Source: Guyanagaster necrorhizus | Lineage: Eukaryota; Basidiomycota; Agaricomycetes; Agaricales; Physalacriaceae | Length of the DNA: 64,000 nt | Direction: 5' to 3' | Assembly: GCF_019112545.1 (NCBI RefSeq) | Contig: NW_025064883.1 | Coordinates: forward strand, 1,624,100-1,688,099 | Made by a program: the position numbers and the translations under genes | Part shown: positions 36,312 to 47,814 of the stretch, in pieces | Layout: the number at the start of each line of letters is the position of its first letter | Position numbering within the stretch: the stretch's first letter is position 1 | The notes under the pieces: model-generated | Seen by the model: only the letters and a program-made list of their open reading frames with translations | What the model was told of the DNA's origin: nothing | Database searches by the model: none

Positions 36312-38388
36312 TCAACGTTGTAAATCGCGCAGGATAAGCGGCCTCATCACACGGCCCCAATTCTCATCCCACGAGCTCCACTCCCATTCAACGTTGCTGA
36401 CTTGTTCTGCATGATCATGAGGCGCATGTATGTACGATGTCGAGTGTTTTGATGTCTTCTGTAATAAGGAAGATAACTTCGTTGAGGACGGAAAGTTTGT
36501 AAGAAGAGACTAGTAGGGGGTGAGAAGGGCATTGGTGCGATGATGCGATGCAAGTTATTCACCTCCAGTTGTTGAGCCAACTGCGCAGGGTCTTCAAATA
36601 CCAGCCCATTTATGCCCTCCTTGACGAGCTCGTCCAAACTAATAGCTGGTTAGACCAAAGGGCGGCAAAGGCGCTGTGAGACAGGACATACCACTTAAAT
36701 TTCAGCGCGCAGACAGGCAGACCGCAGCCGAACATGTCAACGATTTTCATAGGCAAATCAAGAGCGGAGGAACTGGAGTGCAGGGAGACACCGAGATCCG
36801 CAGAACCTTTTACAAAACTCAGTCGTTGCAATGATGATGCTCAAATATAACTGACCCAGAAGTAGGGGATAATCCTCTGGTTCCAGCCATAAGCTGACGC
36901 ATCGCACCCATTCCCATCCTCGCTGTAGCTTTTCCATACTTTGCATGTACCCTTCGCGAAGTTCTCCCTTTCCTGTGACGACCACCAGAAGTTTCGGTAA
37001 TACCTTCGATCCTCCACAATTCAGTTCTTTGGCCCTGGTTTCATATATTTTCAAGGCTTCGCGGAGTATGCTAAAATCTTCATCAGGTGTCCAAGAGGTG
37101 CTGGAGACTACCACTGCAGGTCGGTCTCGGCGAAGGCGGGGCGAGTGTATCTCGGAGTATCTGGGCGCATCAAAGGACTCTGTGGGCGTACGTATGGTAG
37201 CGTGGAAAGGTTTCAAGGCCTTCGACTTGAAAGGTACCCCGGATGTCAGAGACGGCAGTGAGACATCGATGGGTTTTTCTGGAAGTGTTCTTATTTGGGG
37301 AGTCGTATCTGTAAATGGTGTAGAATAAGGCATAGATGATGACGGTAGCCAGCCGGTGAGCGATTTTGGCGCGGTTATTGATGGTCTTAGTTTGACGAAT
37401 AGCTATATGAAAGTTGTCAGAATGTTGTATGTCAGTGAAAGTTTACGCGTACATCATGCACTTCTTGCGGTGAGCAGCGATGAAAATGACGCGGAGGCCT
37501 GTCATGCAATACCACCTTGTGGCCTCTGGAGAAATTTAGGACACACTTCAGAGTTAAAAAAGATCAATTGCGTACTGGAGATCCCATTCTTTCACTAAGA
37601 AATCGCACATGGCCTGCGTCACAAAGAGGTGGGCATACGCGCTCCTCCCAAATGTGGCCTCTACCCTAAGACAACTGTATGGAACTTGGAAGGAGAAAGG
37701 GATGATCGTGTACATACCATTTGGCGATCTTGACGAATAAATGATCGGGTCCCAGTTTGATTGCCAAGATACTATAGCCCAAATTATGCCAGTCAATGAT
37801 GACTTTGCATCCGCGTATTCGTCCAACAAGGTATACAATTGCAAGGGTAGGTATACTTGGAGGATTCTGAGAGTAAGACATCAGCGTCGGGTAAATGTGA
37901 ACGTGTTCGGACGGCTGGCCTGTACAAGGATGAATTCTGGTGGTTTGGGGATGCGCACGAGAAGCTCGAGTAGAACGGAAGCAACCTGAAGGAGTATCTT
38001 TATTGGAGCGAGGAATATGAAGGGCAGGCGTCGGAAATAAGTGGGCAGTTGAGGAAGGTATCGAAAATCGACCGCAAGGCGCTGCAGAGAAGGTATCGGC
38101 GTTGAGCCTGTCTAGTTATTAGCACAAAGTTAGATGGTATATATCGCACTTGCCTGAGTACCCGATGATATTCGTTTCGAAGCCGTTCTCTACAAAGCTC
38201 TCAGCGTGATACATCATCCTAGGACTGCGTCCAATATCTCCAAGGACGAGAATCGCTACCGAGCGCAGCGAATGCTGATCTCGCGGATAAAAGAACAGGT
38301 AAAGACGCAGAAATTTCCATGAGAGCCAGAGCAGAATACAGGCAACGACAAATTCCCCGACACGAAAGCTGGTGGTAGTGCTGGTCAT
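36312..38388 (-). CDS. ALG1: Chitobiosyldiphosphodolichol beta-mannosyltransferase (Alg1)
   Basis: Transfers the first mannose from GDP-mannose to GlcNAc2-PP-dolichol on the cytosolic ER face in N-glycan precursor synthesis. The ATG at 38388 begins [12 protein letters not shown] followed by a signal-anchor helix ([20 protein letters not shown]). GT4/GT33 features are [56 protein letters not shown], the C-terminal [30 protein letters not shown] and [14 protein letters not shown]. The final exon ends [15 protein letters not shown] with TGA at 36312-36314. About seven introns. Length and motif order match the family. Confidence 0.93.
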
Positions 38389-38471
38389 GAAGAGTTCGGC
38401 CCGAATCCGCCGACGGCATCTGCCTTACTAATACCATGACCCAGCGGCAAATTCTTTGAATAAGCATCGAA
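38389..38471. promoter_or_regulatory. 83-nt divergent promoter between ALG1 and NFU1
   Basis: Only 83 nt separate the two start codons, so both transcripts must initiate within or very near this segment and their 5' leaders must be short or overlapping. No TATA box is obvious. Confidence 0.5.
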
Positions 38472-39442
38472 ATGTTGGCCTCGACCACCCTGCGCAACCT
38501 GGCAGCCCTGCCGTTAAAATTCAAGTCAATACGAAGTACCCCCTTCAATGTGCGGCGTATTTCCTCGACACCAGCACTATGTTCGTTCAAGCATGGGCGG
38601 CGGTTCGCCACGGAATCCTCGATTGTACCCAAGTACCGTTCTGCTGTGAATACACAGTCGAATCCACCTTTGAGTGCGTAATTCTGTTCACTATAGTAGA
38701 TGAAGTCTTAAAACATCTTGCAGCCCGGTCTATGTTCATCCAAACAGAGCCGACACCGAACGACGACTCACTGAAATTCATTCCGGGGGTGCCAGTCATG
38801 GGCGAGGGCACAGCAGAGTTCCTGGACACACGATCCGCCCTCCCATCACCCCTTGCCATCCGTCTCATGGGCATTGAAGGCGTCGCTGCTGTTTTCTTCG
38901 GACCAGATTTCGTCACCATCTCCAAAGATTCTGAAAATACGTGGGCGGTTCTCAAGCCCGAGATATACTCTAATCTCATGGAGTTCTTCTCCTCTGGACA
39001 GGCCCTGTTCAGGAGCCAAGAGGAGAGGGACAATGCTGGGCCGCAAGACACCAAGATTCTTGACACTGACTCGGAGACCGTTGCGATGATTAAGGAGCTG
39101 CTGGAGACCAGAGTGCGACCGGCTATCATGGAGGATGGGGGGGATATCGAATATCGTGGTTTTGACGAAGAAGGCTCAGCCACTGTGAAAATCAAGCTCA
39201 AGGGCAGTTGCAGAGGATGTGATTCGAGCACGGTTACTTTGAAGAGCGGGATTGAGCGTATGCTGATGCATTATATTCCCGAGGTCAAGGGTGTCGAGCA
39301 GGCTTGTTATCTCTGTTATTTTCTTCCCTGGCCATTACTGATATCTCCACAGGTTCTTGACCAGGAGGAGGAAATTGCTCTCAATGAATTCCAGAAGCTG
39401 GAGAAACGGCTGGAGCAAAATACCGGATCCAAGTCCAAGTAG
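38472..39442 (+). CDS. NFU1: Mitochondrial iron-sulfur cluster scaffold NFU1
   Basis: Delivers [4Fe-4S] clusters to mitochondrial enzymes such as lipoate synthase and succinate dehydrogenase. The ATG at 38472 gives an Arg/Ser-rich presequence (MLASTTLRNLAALPLKFKS). An intron with donor gtgcgt precedes the N-terminal Nfu domain (RSMFIQTEPTPNDDSLKF, FFGPDFVTISK). The C-terminal NifU-like domain (RPAIMEDGGDIEYRGFD) carries the cluster-binding CxxC in GSCRGCDSS. A last intron precedes a Glu-rich tail ending at 39442. Both domains are complete. Confidence 0.95.
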
Positions 39443-39757
39443 GTCTTTGCCGGCTGCCTTCTTCTTACAGCTTATGGTCCTGTCTTTCCCCGTAGCCTGG
39501 CGCAGTATATGTCTCTGTAGATTTCCTGGGTTACAGTCCAGCTTGTAAATGTCCTTGGGGTATACGTAGCCATTACGGACGACATAGACATATTCATAAA
39601 ATAACATACTGTATATTATCCAACCTTTGTGTATTATAACGGCTCGTATGCACCGGATGTCGAAAGCCCGGGTTGAATCGGCAGGCCCAATTTGAAAACT
39701 CGATGAATTCAAACTTCCATCTTCCGTTCTCATCTACTATCATCTTTCCTTCCCACC

Positions 39758-40897
39758 ATGGCCACGACTGATGATGCCACGTCGAGAAAGTATATACTCG
39801 CATCGCGCGCCTCGCAGCTAGCGCAAATCCAGACGAATATAGCCCTCGCAGCACTGGAGGCACTCGACTTCCCGTCCGACTTTCCCAAGCCGACCTTTGC
39901 TACGTCTTTCATGGCCACAGCGGGTGACAAGAATCAGTCCCAGGCTCTTTTTCTCATGGGAGGGAAAGCGCTATGGACCAAGGAGCTGGAAGTGGCCTTG
40001 AAGGAGCGAGAGGTGGATATGCTCGTACATTCATTCAAGGATGTTCCCACTGTGCTGCCGGAAGGCTGCATCATTGGCGCGATAATGGAAAGAGAGGACC
40101 CTGTGGACAGTCTCGTCATCAAACGAGGCAAAGAAGATGCGTGGAAAAGTCTGGATGACCTTCCAGATGGTAGTGTTGTTGGCACGAGCAGCGTTCGACG
40201 TGTCGCCCAACTGAAACGAAACTTTCCCAAGCTGAAATTTCTCGATGCAGTGAGTTTTGCTTTCGTTTTTAAGTGGTGGGTGTGAACTGATGATCTTGTA
40301 GAGAGGGAATTTGTGAGCATATAATCGGCTACAGAGTCTCATCTCCTCAATTTACATTCCAGGAATACCCGGCTGGCAAAACTCGACGCTGAGGATGGAC
40401 CTTATGCTGCCTTAATTCTCGCCAAGTCCGGCCTGGTGCGCCTGGGAATGGGCCATCGTGTTACAGCAGATCTCATCCCACCGACGCTGTATCATGCTGT
40501 CTCTCAAGGCGCTTTGGCTATTGAAATCCGAAGCGATGATACCGAGGCGTTAAAGTTGTGTGAAGCAATCACTCATAAGGAAACTCAAATCAGATGTTTA
40601 GCAGAGCGTGCATGCTTGAGGGTTCTTGAGGGGGGCTGCAGTGTGCCAGTGGGGGTTGCTTCCACCTTTGAGGACGGTGCTCTGACCTTGACGGGCTGCG
40701 TAACATCGCTAGATGGAAGTGAGCACGTCGAGCATACCTTGAAAGAGCCCGTGTCATCTGCGGTGGAGGCTGAGGCTGTTGGAGAGCGACTGGCCAAGAT
40801 CCTTATTGGATCTGGCGCCGGAAAAATCTTGGATGATATAAATGTTAACCGGGAGAAACGAGCAAAGGAGGCAGAGAAAACAGAGAAGGAAAAGTAG
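39758..40897 (+). CDS. HEM3: Porphobilinogen deaminase (hydroxymethylbilane synthase)
   Basis: Condenses four porphobilinogens to hydroxymethylbilane in heme synthesis, cytosolic. The ATG at 39758 leads to YILASRASQLAQIQTN, TAGDKNQSQALF, GKALWTKELEVAL, DMLVHSFKDVP, GTSSVRR, and, across two introns, LDA|RGNL|NTRLAKLD. The dipyrromethane-cofactor Cys lies in EGGCSVPVG. The exons are 39758-40249, an 11-nt exon 40302-40312, and 40363-40897. They sum to 1038 nt (345 residues plus stop), a normal length. A Lys/Glu-rich tail is the only unusual part. Confidence 0.96.
40302..40312 (+). other. 11-nt microexon in HEM3
   Basis: GCA|gtgagt..ttgtag|AGAGGGAATTT|gtgagc..ttccag|GAATACC rebuilds the invariant ARGNLNTRL. 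The exon length is not a multiple of three, so skipping it would shift the frame. Both introns are about 50 nt and have canonical ends. Confidence 0.88.
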
Positions 40898-40990
40898 TAG
40901 CAATAGTAGGAGTGGTCGCACTGAGGAAAAGAAATTATAATAATGTAAATCTAGTGGCAGTGTATCCTTGGCATGTACCCTCATCACTAA

Positions 40991-42230
40991 ATGGCTCGGC
41001 GGTCCGTGTTATGCGTTCTTCTGTCGCTCCTTGGTCTTTTCCTCGTCGGAACTGTTGTCGTTCTTTCTTCCATTTCTTCTTACCTTACTATCGATCCCGA
41101 CGCATATCTGTCCGAGCACAAAGTACCCACACTTCGCAGCCATGACCGCTGGAACGCCACAGAACATGGCTGGGTAGAACGGGTACCAAGAGTACTTCAT
41201 CAGACGGCCAAGACGGATATTCTCTCAGAGAAATGGAGATCGGTGTCGCTGCAATGTCAGAATATAATGCCAGACTAGTACGTCTAGCATGCTGGTACTA
41301 CCAGTTGTCAATTAACCTCAAGACAGTGAATACATGCTCTGGACAGACGAATCCTCTCGAAAATTTATTATCGAATACTATCCTTGGTTTCTACGAACGT
41401 ATGATGGATATCGTTTTCCGATACAGCGTGCAGATGCAATCCGGTATTTCGTCTTGTATCACTACGGAGGTGTGTACTACGACGTCGACATTGGCTGTAG
41501 GCGTCCACTAGACCCACTCCTCGCATACCCCGTCATTCTCCCAAAAACAATCCCAGTTGGTGTTTCCAACGACCTCATGTTCTCAACAAAAGGTCACCCA
41601 TTCTTCGCCCAACTTATCCACAACCTTGCCACCTTTGATCATTCTTGGTTCCTCAACTACCCTACGGTCATGTTCTCTACCGGACCTATGTTTCTTTCCA
41701 TACAGTACACCATCTGGACTTCTTCCCACGCTGCTGCTCTCAGTGACCCCATCCGTATCCTACCAAAGTCTCTCTATGGCAAAAATGCCAAGGACGGTGA
41801 AGCGCCCCATTCATTTTTCACACATTTCTATGGCAGCAGCTGGCATGCCGACGACGCCGTATTCATTGGTTTCCTTGGCCATTGGGGCAACAAGTTGATG
41901 TTAGCGGGTGTTCTCTTCCTCATAGCTGGGTTAGGGTTCATGGTATTGCCTACTAGACAGCGCAGGCAAGTTATGCGCTTGTTGGGTAGACTGTTTCCCC
42001 GTTGGGTGTCCGACTCTTCATTAGGCGACAGAGCGAACGATCGTCTTAGACGTCAACGCCGCGTCCTCTTTTTCCTTCCAGTGTCGATTCACCCGCACGA
42101 TGTTGAATTAAGTCCTTCATTAGAGGAGATGCGTTTGGAGAAACGCTGGCACGTCCAGGAGCTAGGGCCTGGGCTTGAAGAATCTGGGCGCCAAAGATCG
42201 TCGAGTTTGTCTCATCCTCGCGATGTCTAA
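40991..42230 (+). CDS. DXD-type glycosyltransferase, SUR1/CSH1-like (mannosyl inositol phosphorylceramide synthase catalytic subunit)
   Basis: Golgi type II membrane glycosyltransferase related to yeast Sur1/Csg1 and Csh1, which add mannose to inositol phosphorylceramide. The ATG at 40991 is followed by a signal anchor (VLCVLLSLLGLFLVGTVVVL). The catalytic domain starts VPRVLHQTAKTD and contains YEYMLWTDE (after the only intron), PIQRADAIRYFVLYHYGG and the DXD motif YYDVDIG. It also has PKTIPVGVSNDLMFS and HFYGSSWHADD, then a second hydrophobic helix near 41900-41950 and an Arg-rich tail, an arrangement seen in the fungal family. Exact sugar specificity is inferred from the family. Confidence 0.82.
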
Positions 42231-43349
42231 AACAGTTAAAGCGTATATTTATTCAGTTATCCTTGTCTTCTTGTCATTATGCATGACAGAGCTGCAATGT
42301 GATTGGGGATAGCAGATTGAACGGATCGGACGACGCTTAGAACTACGCAGATGCCGAAAAGTAACAAGGCTGTCGTGCGGCAGAAGAGCTGCTTCTGGAC
42401 CAGATCAACGCGGAGAATCAGTGTAGCCTTCGCCCTGGCAAGCACTGCGCTTCCATGGAATGAGTCTAAGGAGGAGTCGTGCGCGACGAACTTGAAGCTT
42501 GAAGAGTGAAGTCTTGCAACGGTCGCGCTGCTGGTGCAGAACGATTAGAGAGAACTGAATAACAGTGGTGTGGCCTATGCATCTCAACCTCCAGCAGATC
42601 CCATAGTATTAGCAACAAAATGGTGAAATGCATAACAGGCCTCATTGAGATGCCTAAGTTCAAAGAGCCCACGCGTCTGAAGCTCATGGATGCGGCATGT
42701 CATACGTGGGTTGCAAGCAGTGCAAGTGACAACTTTTACCAGCCTGTACTAATGTTGACTAGCATTCAGTACAAAAACCCTATACAAGACTCCTAAGGAT
42801 GCGTCGAGCTATGCGGAGGTGAGCGCTCGAATGGAAGGTACGACTAAACATGATAGTATAATGTAAGTCTCTCAATAAATGTACTTAAATCGACTCGAAA
42901 GATTTCTCAATCTTCACATGTAAGGATATGACACAGCATGCACTTTTCCGAAGCGAGGTGAGGAGAGGCCGCTAAGAAAAGCAGGAGGTCGCGAGGAAAG
43001 CTGTAACGACGAAGAAAGAAGGCGTAAGACAGCGGAAAGACGAGGGAAGGATAGATCTAGTGGAAAAAAACTCAACGTGAAGGCCAAAATAGCTGTGGAC
43101 AGAAACTCAGAATTATGGCCACCATGCTCAATTACCGAGGAGACATAGAGGGCCTCAATCAGGGACTTTTAAATTAAGTCTCAGTCTAGTGGTAGAATCA
43201 CGTGTGTGTGACATTTCCTGTTTTGGATCCTCTTACCATTTCTGTACAGTAGGCCACAAAGTAAATAAAGAATCACGATGTAAACAACGCGACTTATTCT
43301 ACTTCCGCCATCACGCTTTGGTCGCGTAATAGATCTCCCACCGTCCCCC
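42231..43349. other. Intergenic region, no supported gene
   Basis: Contains a minus-strand open stretch around 42260-42560 with a hydrophobic segment (ALLLFGICVVLSVV) but no good start, and a short plus-strand frame at about 42620. Neither is supportable as a gene. Confidence 0.35.
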
Positions 43350-46073
43350 ATGGAAAAAGCACTCCAAGTTTTGAAAAATGTTTTCAGACATTCTTCCTTT
43401 CGATTATCCCAGGAAGCCGTACGTACCAGCCCCCCTTATTTTCTCACTCACGCGTCGATTTCTCTATATTCCAGGTAATTCAACGCCTTCTTGTTGACAA
43501 CAAAAATGCTTTGGTACTTTTTCCGACCGGTGGAGGAAAGTCCTTGACATATCAAGTCCCAGCGCTCTGTCTAGATGTGAGCAGTGGATCACGCTGACAT
43601 CAGGGTATTTTTTAACGCGTATTTTATAGGGATTGACACTGGTGATTTCGCCTCTGATTGCGCTAATGAAGGACCAAGTGGATGCACTTCGTGATCGCGG
43701 CGTCAAAGCTGCCAATTTGGACAGCACGCTAGACGCGGAGGTAGCAAGAGTAGTGAAACACGACGTGATTGCAAACAAAATCAAGCTTCTATATGTCGCT
43801 CCAGAGAGGTGAAGTTCTCACTTTTCAAAATTCGCACCTCTAAACGATCAGGTGTAGGCTCAATAATGAAGGCTTCCTGGAAATGATGAAGCATGTGAAG
43901 ATATCCCTTCTTGCTGTGGACGAGTCGCATTGTGTGTCTCAAGTGAGTTGTACTAACGATGTAATATTCCAGTTATTGAATTATCTCTAGTGGGGTCTAA
44001 GTTTCCGACCCGACTACCTCAAAGTTGCGCGTTTCGCCAAAGAAATGGATGTCGAGCGCGTTCTGTGCCTTACAGCAACGGCAACACCAAGCATTGCGCG
44101 AGACATTTGTGAACAATTCTGCATTGATCCCAAAGCTGGACTGTTTGACACCCCAATATATCGGCCAAAGTAAATCCATTTTCGTTCAAAGATGGACACA
44201 TGTTGACTTCAATCATCTCTAGCCTCTCCTTCCAGGTTGACGTTGCTGACAACTTTGCTCAAAAGATCGAGCGTCTTGTTCCGTTCCTCAAGAAGAGGAC
44301 TGGACCAGCTATCATCTATGTGACGCTGCAAAAACAGGCACAGAATATTGCCAGTGAGCTCGCGAGGCGCAAATTAGACGCTATGGTATATCATGCGGGA
44401 CTCCCAAGTGAAGAGCGAGCCCGGATACAACAACAATTTATGACTTCTGAGAAAGGAATTGTGTGCGCCACGATCGCTTTTGGTATGGGAATAGATAAAG
44501 GTATAGATTGTCCATCTTCTCGTCATCTTTGGACTGATATTATGTACAGCTAATATCCGGCAGGCAGATCACATTTAATCGTCGTGTCATACTTCCACTG
44601 ACTTTTATACACAGGTTGTTCATCTCTATATGCCAAAGACGTTGGAGAATTATAGTCAGGAAGTGGGGAGAGCTGGTCGTGATGGCCTTCCTTCTACTTG
44701 TTTGCTGTTCTTGTCTGCCCCTGACATCCCTGTCCTTGAGGGTTTTTCTAGAGGAGATACCTGCAATAAGACATCTCTGGAGCTTTGGATGCAAGAAGTG
44801 GCTCTCAAAAGTCCCTCAACAGATGAAACTCTTGATTTCAATCACTACCAACAGTCCAAGTCGTATGTCTTTCTAACTTTTCTTCTGGTGCATTGATAAT
44901 CATAGCCTTCAGGTATGACATGAAGGTACGATATATATCTAGCTGATTTTACTCGCATAGTAATCATCGTCAGGCCTCGATTCTTGGGTTATGTTACGCC
45001 CATCTAGAACTCCAGCACAAGTACATTCGGGCGGTGACGCCGTTCTATGAAATCTATGATATCACGTTTCGCGATGCGGATGGTATGAAGCAAGTGAAGA
45101 CCGACGCATCCCCCGCAGCGAAAGCTATCAGGGCTAATTGGCAGTCCAAGGCGAGCGGGTTCCAGGTATGGTTCGTCTGCCGGCAATTCTTGGCCCCAGC
45201 ATTGATGGGCTTTCGTTTTCAGATCAACATGGTAGAAGCGGCTGAACGATCCGGGTTATCCAGAGAGTCATTGGCGGGGCAGATTTCCATGTGGGAGATC
45301 GGACGTACGTGACTTTTCTCCTAGGATCAGTTAAATACAGACCATTTCGACAGAGCACATTTCAACGAAACCGTCGCAAGTTCGAATGGTAAACCAACTC
45401 TGTTTTATGTCTGTATGATCTGGCTAATGGCAAGCTGTTCAGCGTTATCGTATAGTGAACTCCTTTCCCACGGAGCTGTCCAAGATCTCAGCCATAGCCC
45501 AAGACATCCACGCCGGGATGGTTCAACGCGAGGAGGAAGGCATACGAAAACTTCAAGAGGTGATTGAATTCGCCACTAAGCCCGAATGTTCGTCAGACTT
45601 CGCTGTGTATTATCTGCCAACTAACGCTCGTGTCAGGCCTAGCTCACTCCCTCGCGACATACTTTGGTCACGGTGACGCTGTCCCTAGCGGACGCTGCGG
45701 TCACTGCACTTTCTGCAAAACCGGTACCGGGGTCGTCTTCAGGCGAGGCGCCAACACTACTCCCGACTCTGCCCAGGTCCGGGCTATTCTCAACGCATGC
45801 CCAGAGCGGGACGACCCGTGGTTGCTCGCGCGTATGGCTTTTGGGATCACGTCGCCGAGGCTGACGGCGGGCAGATGGAGCACAAGTCACCCGCTTTTTG
45901 GAAGCATGGAGGATGTGGACTTCAATGCGCTCGTGGAAGCGTTTGATGCGGAGTGTAAGAAAGTCGACTATGTGAGCCTGACTGTGACAAAGACGACGCC
46001 GGCCCCGAAGAAGAGACCGACTAGTGCAAGGGGGAGGGGAAAAACAAGTAAGAGAGGAAGATATGACAACTAG
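43350..46073 (+). CDS. RecQ-family ATP-dependent 3'-5' DNA helicase
   Basis: DNA helicase acting in recombination and replication-fork repair. The ATG at 43350 opens MEKALQVLKNVFRHSSFRLSQ. Motifs in order: Walker A in LFPTGGGKSLTYQ, ISPLIALMKDQ, DESH in LAVDESHCVSQWG (the common form is DEAH), LTATATP, AIIYVTLQ, and VCATIAFGMGIDK|ANIRQ|VVHLYMPKTLENYSQEVGRAGRDG. The RecQ C-terminal domain includes the zinc-binding Cys set (CGHCTFC) and a winged-helix-like segment; the C-terminus is Lys/Arg-rich. Many introns of about 50 nt and two tiny exons (44550-44563 and 44913-44925). No HRDC domain was recognised, so it resembles a compact RecQ rather than Sgs1/BLM. Confidence 0.9.
44550..44563 (+). other. 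14-nt microexon of recQ followed by a GC-donor intron
   Basis: GATAAAG|gtatag..gtacag|CTAATATCCGGCAG|gcagat..acacag|GTTGTTCAT rebuilds GIDKANIRQVVHLY. Reading on past CAG in frame hits a TAA within six codons, and no GT donor is available at that place, so a GC donor is the simplest solution. Confidence 0.78.
44913..44925 (+). other. 13-nt microexon of recQ
   Basis: TCCAAGTC|gtatgt..ccttcag|GTATGACATGAAG|gtacga..cgtcag|GCCTCGATT yields QSKSYDMKASILGLCYAHLEL with consistent phases. The introns are about 50 nt on both sides. Confidence 0.72.
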
Positions 46074-46831
46074 GTTTGCAATAGCTGGATAAATGAGGAA
46101 TGCTAAGCATAGGAACTCTGTTCTGCTTTATGGTCTACGTGAACGTCGACTTCCACTCTTATTTTTGCTTCTCCGGCTAAGATTTGCATAGAAATTATAT
46201 TGGACTCTTTTCTTCTACGTTGCTTCAGTCCCTATTACAACTTTACTATATCAAACCCGTAGACTTATTCACCATTATACACCCTTTCCGGAGGAATATC
46301 TTCGAGAAGTGGCTCTTGGGAAGCGCCGAATGTCAAGGTCTCATGAGATCTTGAATATGGCGTTTCACTGCAACGGGATGGCAATGAAAATTGTGCAACC
46401 TCAGGATACTTCAAGGTATCAGATGAATATAAATCTTCTATATCTCATTAATAAGCCAGACAGTAAAGTGAATAAATATAGATCCATTTGCCTTATTCTA
46501 CTCAACATTTGATTGTACCCTACCCAACCACGCAGAATGCTCCAGAGCTGCATCCTCCAGTTTGGCTGAGCAAGACTAAGTCTACTCTGTATCCCCGCGA
46601 GCGCCTGTACGTCCCTGAGAAATGGAATACAAGTGACTCTATAAGCGAGGAGACGATAAATGTTTTGACAAAGAGCAAAAAGCCAAAAAAAATTTCGACT
46701 ATAAAGAATTTTCGCTTTGCACATGTTTGGTTGCAGCCTCAGTATTTGCCTCCTCGGAAACGACTGGCGGTCGAAGCTGCACTCATCCTTAGCTTCTATC
46801 TTGATCTCGTTTCTTCTTCATTACTGACTCT
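46074..46831. other. Intergenic region between recQ and the E2 gene
   Basis: Short frames only, none convincing. Contains the 3' flank of recQ and the promoter of the UBE2W-like gene. Confidence 0.45.
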
Positions 46832-47814
46832 ATGGCTTCCATATCTGCTAGAAGACTAGCGAAAGAGCTGCACGAAATACAGACAGAGGGTTGTCCAGTT
46901 GGTACGCACCCTGATACGCTTATTGTTCCGGAATATGAATACTAGATACATAGGAATAAATCTCTTACAGGCAGATGACTTTGCGGCATGGCAATTCACT
47001 ATAGAGGTCATGGGGGAGTCGCTGTACCAGGTCCGTTACCATACCTACTGTCTCAAGTGGCGAATCGACCGGTATTCAGACCAGGATTTCCCTAGGGCGA
47101 AGTTTTCACTCTGCTATTCCGGTTCGATAAGCACTACCCGATATCATCTCCAGCTGTTCAGTTTGTTGTTACTGATGGCAAGACATCGCCCGTGCACCCG
47201 GTGGGTATCAACGTTTGCTCCCTGTGAATGATCTGTATCCGTTGCTAAGTCCGGCTTCTCTAGCACGTATACTCCAATGGACATGTATGTCCATCCCTTC
47301 TTCTGATTGCGTCAATGCTGCTTACTGAGTATCCGTTACAGATTTGCGCGTCGATCCTTGGGAATGAGTGGTCGCCCGTCCTCAGTGTCATTGCGGTGTG
47401 TCTAACGTTACAGAGCATGCTGGCGTCTTGCAAGGTGAGTCCATCGCGTACTCTTGACGATTATTTCCGCTTATCCTGCTGTGTAGAAGAAGGAACGGTA
47501 AGCGTATCACCATCCTTTCAACCTCTTCATTGTTCGTTGAATGGCTTCTCTCTCAGCCCTCCAGATAACGATCGCTACGTGCGACATGCACCTGACAACC
47601 CGAAGAAAGTGCGTAGCCATTACTGTTATGGCACTTTTCGTGTTGCCTAATGAAAGCCATTCCAGACGCAATTTCACTACGATGGTAATAGTCCATAATA
47701 CAAATTGATAGCTTACTGACAAACATACCCTGATGGGGGCTCTCTAGATGACACGTACGTTATATCAACTCTTCTGTTAGGCGGACTACTGACAGAATTC
47801 AATTAGAGTTTGAA
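46832..47814 (+). CDS. Ubiquitin-conjugating enzyme E2, UBE2W/Ubc16 type
   Basis: E2 enzyme; UBE2W members ubiquitinate protein N-termini. Ten exons can be placed: 46832-46901, 46954-47030, 47096-47200, 47264-47284, 47342-47434, 47487-47497, 47557-47608, 47666-47684, 47748-47754 and 47808-47814. They sum to 462 nt, that is 153 residues plus stop. The product reads ARRLAKELHEIQTEGCPVG, INLLQADDFAAWQFTIEVMG, FRFDKHYPISSPAVQFVV and HPHVYSNGHICASILGNEW. The catalytic Cys is in HICASIL. It continues LTLQSMLASCKKKER, PPDNDRYVRHAPDNPKK and HYDDDTV. Every residue of the conserved C-terminus is recovered only when exons of 11, 19 and 7 nt are accepted. Confidence 0.93.
47487..47497 (+). other. 11-nt microexon of the E2 gene
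   Basis: TGCAAG|gtgagt..tgtgtag|AAGAAGGAACG|gtaagc..tctcag|CCCTCCAGAT rebuilds CKKKERPPDND. The length is not a multiple of three, so skipping shifts the frame. Confidence 0.88.
47748..47754 (+). other. 7-nt microexon of the E2 gene
   Basis: TACGATG|gtaata..ctctag|ATGACAC|gtacgt..aattag|AGTTTGA rebuilds HYDDDTV-stop, the conserved end of this E2 group. It is followed by a final coding exon that also holds only seven coding bases including the stop. Confidence 0.85.

Noticed and set aside
42257..42590. Minus-strand open stretch with a hydrophobic helix
   Set aside because: No start codon in a sensible place and no splice to an upstream exon; likely 3' flank of the glycosyltransferase gene.
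43175..43215. TCTAGTGGTAGAATC resembling a tRNA A box
   Set aside because: No B box or acceptor-stem pairing at the right distance.
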